Assembly (NCBI GenBank): GCA_003520925.1
Contig: DOTV01000072.1
Span: forward strand, 1-15,959
Direction: 5' to 3'
Origin: Bacteroidales bacterium
GTDB taxonomy: Bacteria; Bacteroidota; Bacteroidia; Bacteroidales; VadinHA17
Length of the DNA stretch: 15,959 nucleotides
The stretch's first letter is position 1. The number at the start of each line of letters is the position of its first letter. Under the pieces are notes generated by a model, which had not been told where the DNA came from, did not search any database, and was given only the letters and a program-made list of their open reading frames with translations. Below are positions 1 through 7,100 of this stretch, in pieces. The translations under genes were made by a program, and so were the position numbers.

Positions 1-350
1 TTGCTGATGTGCCAGGTAATTCCTGAATAGGTGTTGCTTCCGCCCCGGAGATCAGGGTGAGAACTGTTTCTCAGAATAAATTTGACAGTATCGGCAGAAG
101 TGCTTATAAAGACTATGCTGGTTCTCTCTTGTACTGCAAGCCATTTTCCGTCGGGAGAAAGGGCTGCATCAAGAGCATGGTTTTCGAGAGATGCATCCCC
201 AAATAAGATCTGATGTCCTGCCGGCTGGATAAACCTGTTGTAAGGCAACTGAATCCGCTGCAAGTCCTTATCAACGGCCTTTTCGGTTACAACCTGCGAA
301 CTCCCATTCAGAAAAAAGGCCAACATTATTAATGTCAGAAAATATCTCAT
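1..350 (-). CDS. Exported beta-propeller protein, 5' part only (YncE/phosphoesterase-like)
   Basis: This is the first 116 codons of a gene that runs off the left edge; the ATG is at 350-348. The product starts with a Sec signal peptide of about 19 residues (MRYFLTLIMLAFFLNGSSQ), so it is exported. The mature part contains LPYNRFIQPAG, then SLENHALDAALSPDGKWLAVQE, which looks like the first blade of a seven-bladed propeller (the 'SPDGKWLAV' strand pair). From memory, this start resembles Bacteroidota proteins that join a YncE-like propeller to an alkaline-phosphatase-type phosphoesterase domain. That second domain, if present, lies outside the window, so the enzymatic assignment is inference. 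The gene is separated from the upstream transcription unit by a terminator and is probably transcribed on its own. I see no convincing promoter or ribosome binding site in front of it. Confidence 0.75.
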   Translation of the reverse strand, partial: MRYFLTLIMLAFFLNGSSQVVTEKAVDKDLQRIQLPYNRFIQPAGHQILFGDASLENHALDAALSPDGKWLAVQERTSIVFISTSADTVKFILRNSSHPDLRGGSNTYSGITWHIS

Positions 351-439
351 AATCAGAAATAATTTAAAATTATATACCATTAAATCAGCTGTTTGCTGAA
401 AATGCAGTAAACTTTTGGTTATTCACTAAGATAATTGAA

Positions 440-471
440 AAAAATAAAAGAGGCTATAAAAAAAGCCTCTT
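440..471 (-). terminator. Intrinsic terminator of the FKBP-cyclophilin-DUF3127 unit
   Basis: An 8-bp perfect stem, AAGAGGCT (448-455) with AGCCTCTT (464-471), encloses an 8-nt A-rich loop. Read on the minus strand, the stem is followed by TTTTATTTTTTT, a typical U-tract. The site lies about 90 nt beyond the DUF3127 stop codon. The plus-strand side also carries a weaker T-run, so it may work in both directions. Confidence 0.8.
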
Positions 472-480
472 ATATATTTT

Positions 481-555
481 TACCCCTAAATCCCCCAGGG
501 GGGACTTGCTGATTTCATGATATTTAAAGCCCCCCTTGGGGGGTCGGGGGTGGTA
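481..555. repeat. G/C-rich inverted repeat, Bacteroidota-type intergenic palindrome
   Basis: Two related arms face each other. The left arm at 481-507 contains CCCCTAAATCCCCCAGGGGGGACTT; the right arm at 526-555 is its imperfect reverse complement. Each arm is itself a small hairpin: CCCCC-A-GGGGG on the left and CCCCCC-TT-GGGGGG on the right. It sits between the DUF3127 stop and the terminator, in DNA that is otherwise AT-rich. From memory, similar 'AAATCCCCCAGGGGGACTT' palindromes are scattered between genes in many Bacteroidota genomes. It could be a REP-like or MITE-like element; there is no coding capacity. Confidence 0.65.
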
Positions 556-561
556 TTTTCT

Positions 562-942
562 TCAGAATGGAAGATCACTTAGCTCATCGATCTCAGGGGG
601 ACCATCTTCAAGAGGATTTTGCTGCTGAGCGCTCTGATTCCTGCCTGATTCTGTTACTTTTTCTATCTTCCAGGCATCGAGGTTTGTAAAATAGTTGATC
701 TTTCCGTCGCGTTCCCATTTATTCCCTTTCAGGTTAAACCAGATCCTGACTTCTTCGTTAACAAACGATTCATTTATGAGATCACATTTATCCTGAACCA
801 GCTGGAATTTAATGTAGTCGATAAAAACAGCTGAACCGCCTGTATCCTTTTTCTCAATGACAAATTCCCGCTTCCTGAATTTATCGCTTACTTGATTTAC
901 CGGCAGAACCTCAATTATTTTCCCGGTGATTTCGAAAGCCAT
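562..942 (-). CDS. DUF3127 OB-fold protein with SSB-like C-terminal tip
   Basis: This 126-residue cytoplasmic protein matches the Bacteroidota DUF3127 family. Residues 4-97 form the conserved domain, with the family's 'GKI-EVLPV', 'KREFVIE' and 'NLDAWKIEKV' segments. A low-complexity Gln/Asn/Pro linker follows (about 98-115). The protein ends in an acidic tip, ELSDLPF, very like the DDDIPF tip by which bacterial SSB recruits DNA-repair and replication proteins. The domain is predicted to be a nucleic-acid-binding OB fold, so a single-strand DNA-binding or SSB-accessory role is a reasonable inference, but I know of no demonstrated function. The ATG lies 1 nt after the cyclophilin stop codon, so the gene is translated from the same transcript. 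The start is secure because the domain begins at once. Confidence 0.85.
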   Translation of the reverse strand: MAFEITGKIIEVLPVNQVSDKFRKREFVIEKKDTGGSAVFIDYIKFQLVQDKCDLINESFVNEEVRIWFNLKGNKWERDGKINYFTNLDAWKIEKVTESGRNQSAQQQNPLEDGPPEIDELSDLPF

Positions 943-943
943 A

Positions 944-1402
944 TTAATCTTCGTTTATTGTTATTTTTTCTATTTTATCACCCTGATGGATTTTCCCAAT
1001 GACATCAAGGCCTTCAATGACCTTCCCGAAACAGGTATGCTGACCGTCAAGATGTTTTGTATTTGTTCTGCTGTGGCAAATGAAAAACTGTGAGCCCCCT
1101 GTATTCCTTCCTGCATGAGCCATCGACAGAACACCCTTATCGTGATACTGATTTCCGCCAGTAAGCTCACATTTGATTTTATAACCCGGACCCCCGGTTC
1201 CCACCCTTGGATCACTTATGTCCTTTGAAAACGGACAGCCACCCTGGATCACAAAATCGGGGATAACCCTGTGAAATGCCAGTCCGTCATAGAACCCTTC
1301 ACTAGCAAGCTTAACGAAATTTTCAACCGTTCCGGGAGCATCTTCTTCATAGAAGCTTACCTTCATTATACCCCTGGGTGTATGAATCTCGGCAGTTCTC
1401 AT
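944..1402 (-). CDS. Cyclophilin-type peptidyl-prolyl cis-trans isomerase
   Basis: This single-domain cyclophilin (152 residues, normal for bacterial cytoplasmic PpiB-like enzymes) catalyses cis-trans isomerisation of Xaa-Pro peptide bonds. The signature FHRVIPDFVIQGG lies at residues 43-55, with catalytic Arg45 and Gln53. It is followed by LSMAHAGRNTGGSQFFI (about 92-108) and HLDGQHTCFGKV (117-128). Where human CypA has its cyclosporin-binding Trp, this protein has His122, as many bacterial forms do. There is no signal peptide, so it is probably cytoplasmic. The gene starts 1 nt after the FKBP stop and ends 1 nt before the DUF3127 ATG, placing two unrelated prolyl-isomerase families in one transcript, one for the envelope and one for the cytoplasm. 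Confidence 0.95.
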   Translation of the reverse strand: MRTAEIHTPRGIMKVSFYEEDAPGTVENFVKLASEGFYDGLAFHRVIPDFVIQGGCPFSKDISDPRVGTGGPGYKIKCELTGGNQYHDKGVLSMAHAGRNTGGSQFFICHSRTNTKHLDGQHTCFGKVIEGLDVIGKIHQGDKIEKITINED

Positions 1403-1403
1403 A

Positions 1404-2117
1404 TTATTGAATTATATCAAGAAGTTCAACCTCGAAAACAAGTGTTGAAAATGGTTTTATAAGCTCACCTGCCTGCGTTGCACCGTATGCAAGGTTCTGG
1501 GGGATGTACAATTTGAATTTTGAACCGACAGGCATAAGCTGCAAAGCTTCAGTCCACCCGGTTATTACACCTGAAACAGGGAATTCAACAGGTTCACCTT
1601 TCCTGACAGAAGAGTCAAATTCGGTTCCGTCGACAAGGGTGCCAACATAATGAACCCTGACTGTGCTGTTTGCGGTAGGTTTATTGCCCGTTCCCATCTT
1701 GATAACTTCGTACTGCAAACCGCTGGGAGTTACTGTAACACCGGCCTTTTCCTTATTCTTTGCAAGAAATGCTTCATTCTCCGCTATATAGTCTTTATAC
1801 AGAACTTTATCCTGTTCAGCCTTCTGTTCAGCCTGTAAAGCCTGACGGGCAGTGACAAATGACATTATAAAACCCCTTGCTATTTCGTCGGACATTTCCG
1901 GTTTGCCATTTTCCCCGTCAAGCATTGCCTTTGCAACAAGCGTCGGATTAAGCTTCAGACTATCACTCTGAAGTGCATTAAAATTGACAATTCCGAATGC
2001 ATATGAGAGTGAGTCTTCCTTTGTTTTTATCTTAGCATTTGTAACAGAGGTTTTCGCACAGGAGCCAAGCAGTATGGCAACGACACTTGTCAGAACAATT
2101 AATCCCTTGATTTTCAT
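1404..2117 (-). CDS. FKBP-type peptidyl-prolyl isomerase, lipoprotein (Mip-like)
   Basis: A 237-residue envelope prolyl isomerase. The chosen ATG at 2117-2115 gives a clean lipoprotein signal peptide with lipobox LLGSC and lipidated Cys20. The frame is open further upstream to a TTG at 2150, but that TTG is the last three bases of the predicted -7 promoter element, so translation from it is unlikely. Residues about 25-120 form the helical FKBP N-terminal dimerisation region. Residues about 140-237 form the FKBP catalytic domain, with VHYVGTLVDGTEFDSS, GWTEALQLMPVGSKFKLYIP and LAYG segments. Family members assist folding of periplasmic or outer-membrane proteins. It is the first gene of a three-gene unit. 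Confidence 0.92.
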   Translation of the reverse strand: MKIKGLIVLTSVVAILLGSCAKTSVTNAKIKTKEDSLSYAFGIVNFNALQSDSLKLNPTLVAKAMLDGENGKPEMSDEIARGFIMSFVTARQALQAEQKAEQDKVLYKDYIAENEAFLAKNKEKAGVTVTPSGLQYEVIKMGTGNKPTANSTVRVHYVGTLVDGTEFDSSVRKGEPVEFPVSGVITGWTEALQLMPVGSKFKLYIPQNLAYGATQAGELIKPFSTLVFEVELLDIIQ

Positions 2118-2147
2118 TTGATATAATTTTAGATTTTTAAATTTCCG

Positions 2148-2177
2148 CAAAGATAATACTTTGGCCTCAGCAAAAAA
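2148..2177 (-). promoter_or_regulatory. Candidate Bacteroidota promoter of the FKBP unit
   Basis: On the minus strand, TATCTTTG (2155-2148) matches the Bacteroidota -7 consensus TAnnTTTG exactly. A T-rich TTTTTTG (2177-2171) could serve as the -33 element, but the 15-nt spacing is shorter than the usual 17-23. Transcription would begin near 2141, leaving roughly 25 nt before the ATG at 2117. Confidence 0.55.
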
Positions 2178-2195
2178 GTGAAGTGCAATTATTTT

Positions 2196-2852
2196 TTAAA
2201 ATTTCACAGCCCTTATAATCTGATGTTTCCCGGGCGGTCCCGGCAGCCGATTCACTTTAAATCCGTTTTTCCTTAGTCCTCTTTTAACTTCACCTTTGAC
2301 TGAATATGTAACCAGGATACCATTATGAACTGTTATCCCTGCTATCTTCCTCATTACCTCATCCGACCACATTTCAGGTTGCTTTTCCGGTCCGAAAGCA
2401 TCAAAAAAGATAAGATCATATTCACCCCCGATCTCATGCTGAGTAATATCCCCTTCAATTTTCTTCAGTGTAAAGTTATCTGAAATCTCCTGCCAGGTAT
2501 TCCATTTTGCCTGATGAATCCGGTCAAAAAAATATCCAAACTCATTCGGGTAGAAGCTCTTATAGTTAAGCTGTTCTATAAGGCAATCCTGCAGTGGATA
2601 TTTCTCGATTGAGGTGTAATATATTTTCCTCTCCTTCAAAGCCGAATTAACAGAGGTCAGAAAGGCATTTAATCCGGTCCCGAATCCGACTTCAAAAATC
2701 CTTACCGGACAAGCTTTAGAGAAATTAAGGCCGCATATAATGAAAATATATTCCGACTCCTGAATTGCCCCGTGGACTGAATGGTAATGTTCATTCAATT
2801 CCGGAACAAACAGGGTACTTGAACCATCTGCAGTCCTCTTTATTTCCGTCAT
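2196..2852 (-). CDS. mnmD: tRNA 5-aminomethyl-2-thiouridine-methyltransferase MnmD
   Basis: This 218-residue SAM-dependent methyltransferase corresponds to the N-terminal half of MnmC. It makes mnm5s2U from nm5s2U at wobble position 34 of tRNAs for Lys, Glu and Gln. The SAM-binding motif EVGFGTGLNAF is at residues 54-64, and the family signature DAFGPEKQPEMW is at 151-162. The C-terminal 'GPPGKHQIIRA' segment fits the family's ending. The FAD-dependent MnmC2 oxidase half is absent, as in the stand-alone MnmD enzymes of many bacteria. The gene follows the efflux operon after an 85-nt spacer holding a small repeat. It may be read through from that operon, since I see no good terminator or promoter between them. 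Confidence 0.9.
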   Translation of the reverse strand: MTEIKRTADGSSTLFVPELNEHYHSVHGAIQESEYIFIICGLNFSKACPVRIFEVGFGTGLNAFLTSVNSALKERKIYYTSIEKYPLQDCLIEQLNYKSFYPNEFGYFFDRIHQAKWNTWQEISDNFTLKKIEGDITQHEIGGEYDLIFFDAFGPEKQPEMWSDEVMRKIAGITVHNGILVTYSVKGEVKRGLRKNGFKVNRLPGPPGKHQIIRAVKF

Positions 2853-2878
2853 ATCAGAGCGGTAATTATTTCAGATTT

Positions 2879-2930
2879 CGGATTTGTGAATTAGGAATAA
2901 AATCCGCAACCTTAAATCCAAAATCCGCAA
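2879..2930. repeat. Small intergenic repeat with hairpin (AAATCCGCAA)
   Basis: AAATCCGCAA occurs twice as a direct repeat (2900-2909 and 2921-2930). A 7-bp stem, CGGATTT (2879-2885) with AAATCCG (2900-2906), surrounds a 14-nt loop. There is no U-tract on either strand, so it does not look like a full intrinsic terminator. Similar degenerate 'AATCCGAAATCCGCAAT' spacers are, from memory, common between Bacteroidota genes. It lies just after the adaptor gene's stop codon. Confidence 0.5.
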
Positions 2931-2937
2931 TTCATAT

Positions 2938-4125
2938 TCAGCAGGCCATTTCACCGGCATTCTTTTTGGCTGACAGAAGATTGTAAGCCCCCTTTATTAC
3001 CACTTTTGCTTTTTTCAGATCAAAATTATCAGGCGCAATGATTTCAGTATATCCGCCATCTGTCATCCCTTTTTGCACCTCTATAATCCGATACTCAGTG
3101 AAATCAAACCCTTTTTCCACCTTGTTTCTGTCGAAAGTAAAAATATAAAATTTGTCATCAAAGCTGACAACGGCATCTGATGGGAGGGCGGGTACCTTAT
3201 TTCCTTCATTTTCAATTATAGCATTCACATACATTCCCGGAAGCAGGTTGTTGCATCCCTTTGTTACGGTTGCATAAACCTTGTAAGCTTTGTCGGCATC
3301 AACCGACCTTCCGGTCTGAGTAATTACTGCAATGTGTTCTTCCATCTCGTTATTGATAAAGAAATTTATTTTCTGACCTGCTGATACATTTCCGGCATCC
3401 TTTTCAAACAGGGTAAGCTCGAGAAACAGGTTATCCGTATTGACAATCTCGAAAAGCACATCGGTTGATGAAATTGATTTTCCTATATTTACATTTACAG
3501 TCTTAATGTAACCCGAAATTGGTGAAACCAATGGAACCGAACGACTTATGTTTGATTCGGTAAGATCAGCCTGATCTATACCTATAAGCTCCAGCTTTTG
3601 TTCAAGTGCCGAGACATGCGCCTTCAGACTTTTGTAATCGGCTGTCACCTGCTGCAGGTTTTTTTCTGAATAGACATCTTCGCGATAAAGATCAGAGTGC
3701 CTCTTAAATTCAGCTTCAGCATATTCCATCCTGCTTTTTGCTTCAAGATAGTTTTCCTGAATATCTACATACTCCTGATTCTCTATAATTGCAAGTATCT
3801 GTCCTTTTTTCACAGCATCGCCCGGCAGCAAATTCGTGTTTTTGATAAAGCCGCCAAGCGGAGCGCATACTGTAGCAAAGCTTTTTGGAGGAACCGAAAT
3901 AGTTCCGTTAACCTTTATCGTTCCGGCCAGCGAACGGAATTCAACCGTTGCAGTATCTATTCCTGCTGCCTTAACCTGATCATATCGCATTTCGACAATA
4001 TCTTCAGGAATGACCTCTTCTTCCGCATTAGCTGCTGGCTTATTCTTGCTGCAAGAAACAAAAAGAGCTATGAATATCGTGTAATGCAGGTATCGTAATA
4101 AATTACTATTTGACATATTAATCAT
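2938..4125 (-). CDS. RND efflux periplasmic adaptor lipoprotein (CusB/CzcB-like)
   Basis: This 395-residue membrane-fusion protein bridges the inner-membrane RND pump and its outer membrane channel. The N-terminus has a hydrophobic stretch ending in LFVSC, giving a lipid anchor at Cys25. A lipoyl-type half-motif lies at about 85-117 (APLGGFIKNTNLLPGDAVKKGQ), then an alpha-helical hairpin at about 118-182. The second lipoyl half is at about 197-226 (LVSPISGYIKTVNVNIGKSI), followed by the beta-barrel and membrane-proximal domains. The C-terminus, with LLSAKKNAGEMAC, is typical of the Bacteroidota heavy-metal subgroup. The first ATG is used here; an ATG at codon 4 would change nothing important. 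The gene begins 2 nt after the pump's stop codon, so the two are surely co-transcribed. The metal specificity cannot be read from this subunit. Confidence 0.92.
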   Translation of the reverse strand: MINMSNSNLLRYLHYTIFIALFVSCSKNKPAANAEEEVIPEDIVEMRYDQVKAAGIDTATVEFRSLAGTIKVNGTISVPPKSFATVCAPLGGFIKNTNLLPGDAVKKGQILAIIENQEYVDIQENYLEAKSRMEYAEAEFKRHSDLYREDVYSEKNLQQVTADYKSLKAHVSALEQKLELIGIDQADLTESNISRSVPLVSPISGYIKTVNVNIGKSISSTDVLFEIVNTDNLFLELTLFEKDAGNVSAGQKINFFINNEMEEHIAVITQTGRSVDADKAYKVYATVTKGCNNLLPGMYVNAIIENEGNKVPALPSDAVVSFDDKFYIFTFDRNKVEKGFDFTEYRIIEVQKGMTDGGYTEIIAPDNFDLKKAKVVIKGAYNLLSAKKNAGEMAC

Positions 4126-4127
4126 TA

Positions 4128-7100
4128 TTAAAAAGTTTGACCTGTAATATATTCAATATTTATCAGTGTAAGATTCAAATTATTAAGGGCATCGAGATAG
4201 TTCTGTCTTATCTCTATTGCCCGGTTAAGGCTTAGAACGTAATCGAGGTAATCCAACGCACCTGCCCTGTAGCTTCTGGTTGACTGGTCAATTATGGTAT
4301 TCGCTTCAGGCACAGCCTGGTTTTCGTAGAAGTCGACACTTGCGGAGTATTTCCTGTACTCATCGTTCAATGATTTTTGTTGAGCCAGGAGGTTTTGTGA
4401 AAAGTACTCAGCATCAAATAACGCAATGTTATTGTTGATTCTGGCAGCCCTTACTTTTGAAGCATACGGGAATATCCACAAAGGCAGGACAATACCGGCC
4501 TGAACGCCCGTAAACCTGTCTCCCGGTCCGAATGTGGTTGGAGTACCATTTACATCCTGGGTTCCTCTTATTGACTGATCAAAGTATCCGATTTTGAAGT
4601 CAGGCATCATCCGGCTCCTCTCCAGGTCCCTTTCCATTTTCGTTACTTCGACCTGTTGTTGAATAAATCCAAGTGAAGGATTCTGGACTGACTCGATACT
4701 GACATCTTCCTGCAGAATTCCGGCTCTTTTTAATACAGTGTCCGAAGGAATAAAGTTCATTTCAGAATTTAAGAGAGTCCGGAAGTTGCGTTCATTGATC
4801 CCGATGTCAGTTGAATTTTGAAGCATCTGATTTTTAACCTCAAAACTCTGCGAACGTGCGGTTATCATTTCAAGGCGATTTGTCTCACCTGATTTTGCTC
4901 TCAGCTCTGCTGCCCTTAGAAACCGGGAATAGAGACTATCCTGATAAATCAGCAGTTTTTGCTTTGAATAGAGATATGCAAGGTTCCAGTATACCTGTTT
5001 GACACGGGTTGAAATATCAAGCTTTATTTTCTTCAATTCCCATTCACTGCTTCTGACCTTTGCGTTTGCAAGTCTCCTCTGGTTAATATAAACAGTTGGG
5101 AATGAAACTGATTGTGAAACCGAAACGCTGTTATCTTTCATTATTGAATTAAGCTGCCCGTATTCAATATCCAGACTGGTTTTCCCTAAATCCCATGAGG
5201 CTCCTTTTAGCGCTTTACTCAAGTCGACTGAAAGTGCTGATGATTTTACCTGCAGGTTGTTGTTAAGTGCGGTCCGGACAGCATCCTCCAGACTTATGTA
5301 ATCAGTCTGCTGACCAGATACCATTGTTGATAATGATGATCCTGATATGATCAGAATTGTAATTATGAGTGTTTTTGATGTCATCTTACTTTTTGATAAT
5401 TTGATCCGGCCTGAAGAAAAGGCGATATAGAATATTGGCAAAATTATAAGGGTAAGAAGTGTAGCGGTTATGAGGCCACCGATCACAACAGTGGCAAGAG
5501 GTTTCTGTACCTCAGCTCCGGCTGATGTCGACAATGCCATTGGCAGAAAACCAAGTGAAGCCACCGCAGCAGTCATTATAACCGGACGCAGACGGGTATG
5601 CAACCCCTTAAGGACTCTCTCCATGATATCAGTGATACCCTCTCTTTCAAGCCGGTTGAATTCGGCTATCAGGACAATGCCATTCAATACAGCAACGCCG
5701 AAAAGTGCAATGAATCCGACCCCTGCTGAAATGGAAAAATTCATCCCGCGGATCCAGAGTGCAAAAACACCGCCGATTGCCGCCATGGGAACAGCCGAAA
5801 AAATAAGCAGGGTCTGTTTAACTGAGTTAAAAGTAAAATAGAGAAGGATAAAAATAAGCAGTAATGCCACCGGGACTGCTATTGAAAGCCTTGCCCTTGC
5901 AGCTTGGAGATTCTGGAACTCTCCACCGTAAACGATATAGTATCCGGTTGGAAGTTTTATTTCCCGGTCAATTCTGCCGGAGACTTCCGAAATAACACTC
6001 TGAACATCACGGTTCCTGACGTTGAAGCCAACTGTAATTCTTCTTTTTGTGTTTTCACGGGAGACTTGTGCAGGTCCGGATTTTATTTCAACCTCTGCAA
6101 TATTATCAAACGGTATCTGTCCGCCTCCTGGCAAAGCAACCAGAAGGTTCTTTACATCGTCGAGGTTCTGACGATAGTCTTTATCCAGACGGACCACCAG
6201 GCTGAATCTCTTCTCCTCATCAAAGACAACACCTGCCTCGCTGCCGGCAAAAGCTGCCCTGAGAATATTGTTAGCCTCGGCGATCGGCAAACCGTATTGT
6301 GCAAGTCTGTCGCGGTTATAAGTAACCTGTATCTGGGCAAGCCCGGTTACTTTTTCAACGTTCAGGTCCTGCACTCCTTCAATATTTTGGATAAGTTTTT
6401 CGACTCCGGCAGCCTCTTCAGCAAGTGTGTTAAGGTCATCGCCGAAAATCTTGACAGCCACATCCTGTTTCGATCCAGTCATTAATTCATTGAAACGCAT
6501 CTGGATCGGCTGCTGGAATTCGAATTTCACGCCTGCAAGAGGAATGAGCTTTTCCTCCATCTTTGCCACAAGCTCTTCCCTGGTTTCTGCAGAGGTCCAT
6601 TCACTTTTATTCTTGAGTGTAATAATATAATCCCCGGTCTCCATTGGAGTGGGATCCGTCGGTATCTCGCCTGCACCTATCTTGCAAACTGCATGCTTTA
6701 CTTCAGGAAAGCTGTCGAGCAATATCTTGTTGGCCTTTATTACCGTTTCTACTGTGTGTGAAAGCGATCCCCCCTGCAAAGTCATAACACCGGCCGCAAG
6801 ATCTCCCTCTTCGAGTTGCGGAATAAATTCCCCGCCAAGCCTTGTAAACAAAAAGATGCTGAAAATGAATATTGCAACCGCAGATAATGATACTGCAAGC
6901 TTGTGCTTAAGTGAATAATTAATAAGAGGAGTAAAACCCTGATGGATGGCATCCATCATACGGTTTGAAAAGTTTGGTTTATGTTCTGCTTTTTTGCTCA
7001 GAAAGAGGGCAGAAGCCATTGGAACCCAGGTCAGCGAAAGGATCGCGGCTCCTGTCAGAGCAAATGTCACCACCAGTGCCATCGGCCTGAACATTTTACC

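Noticed and set aside
2118..2150. N-terminal extension of the FKBP gene to a TTG at 2150
   Set aside because: The TTG is part of the predicted -7 promoter element TATCTTTG, so it would not be transcribed. The ATG at 2117 gives a clean lipoprotein signal peptide.
3697..4098. Plus-strand 133-codon frame opposite the adaptor gene
   Set aside because: It lies fully antisense to a conserved membrane-fusion protein gene, and its composition shows no domain.
4128..5384. Separate TolC-type gene starting at the internal ATG (5384-5382)
   Set aside because: The frame is continuous with the pump gene, there is no stop between the parts, and no clear ribosome binding site precedes the internal ATG. Internal initiation cannot be excluded.
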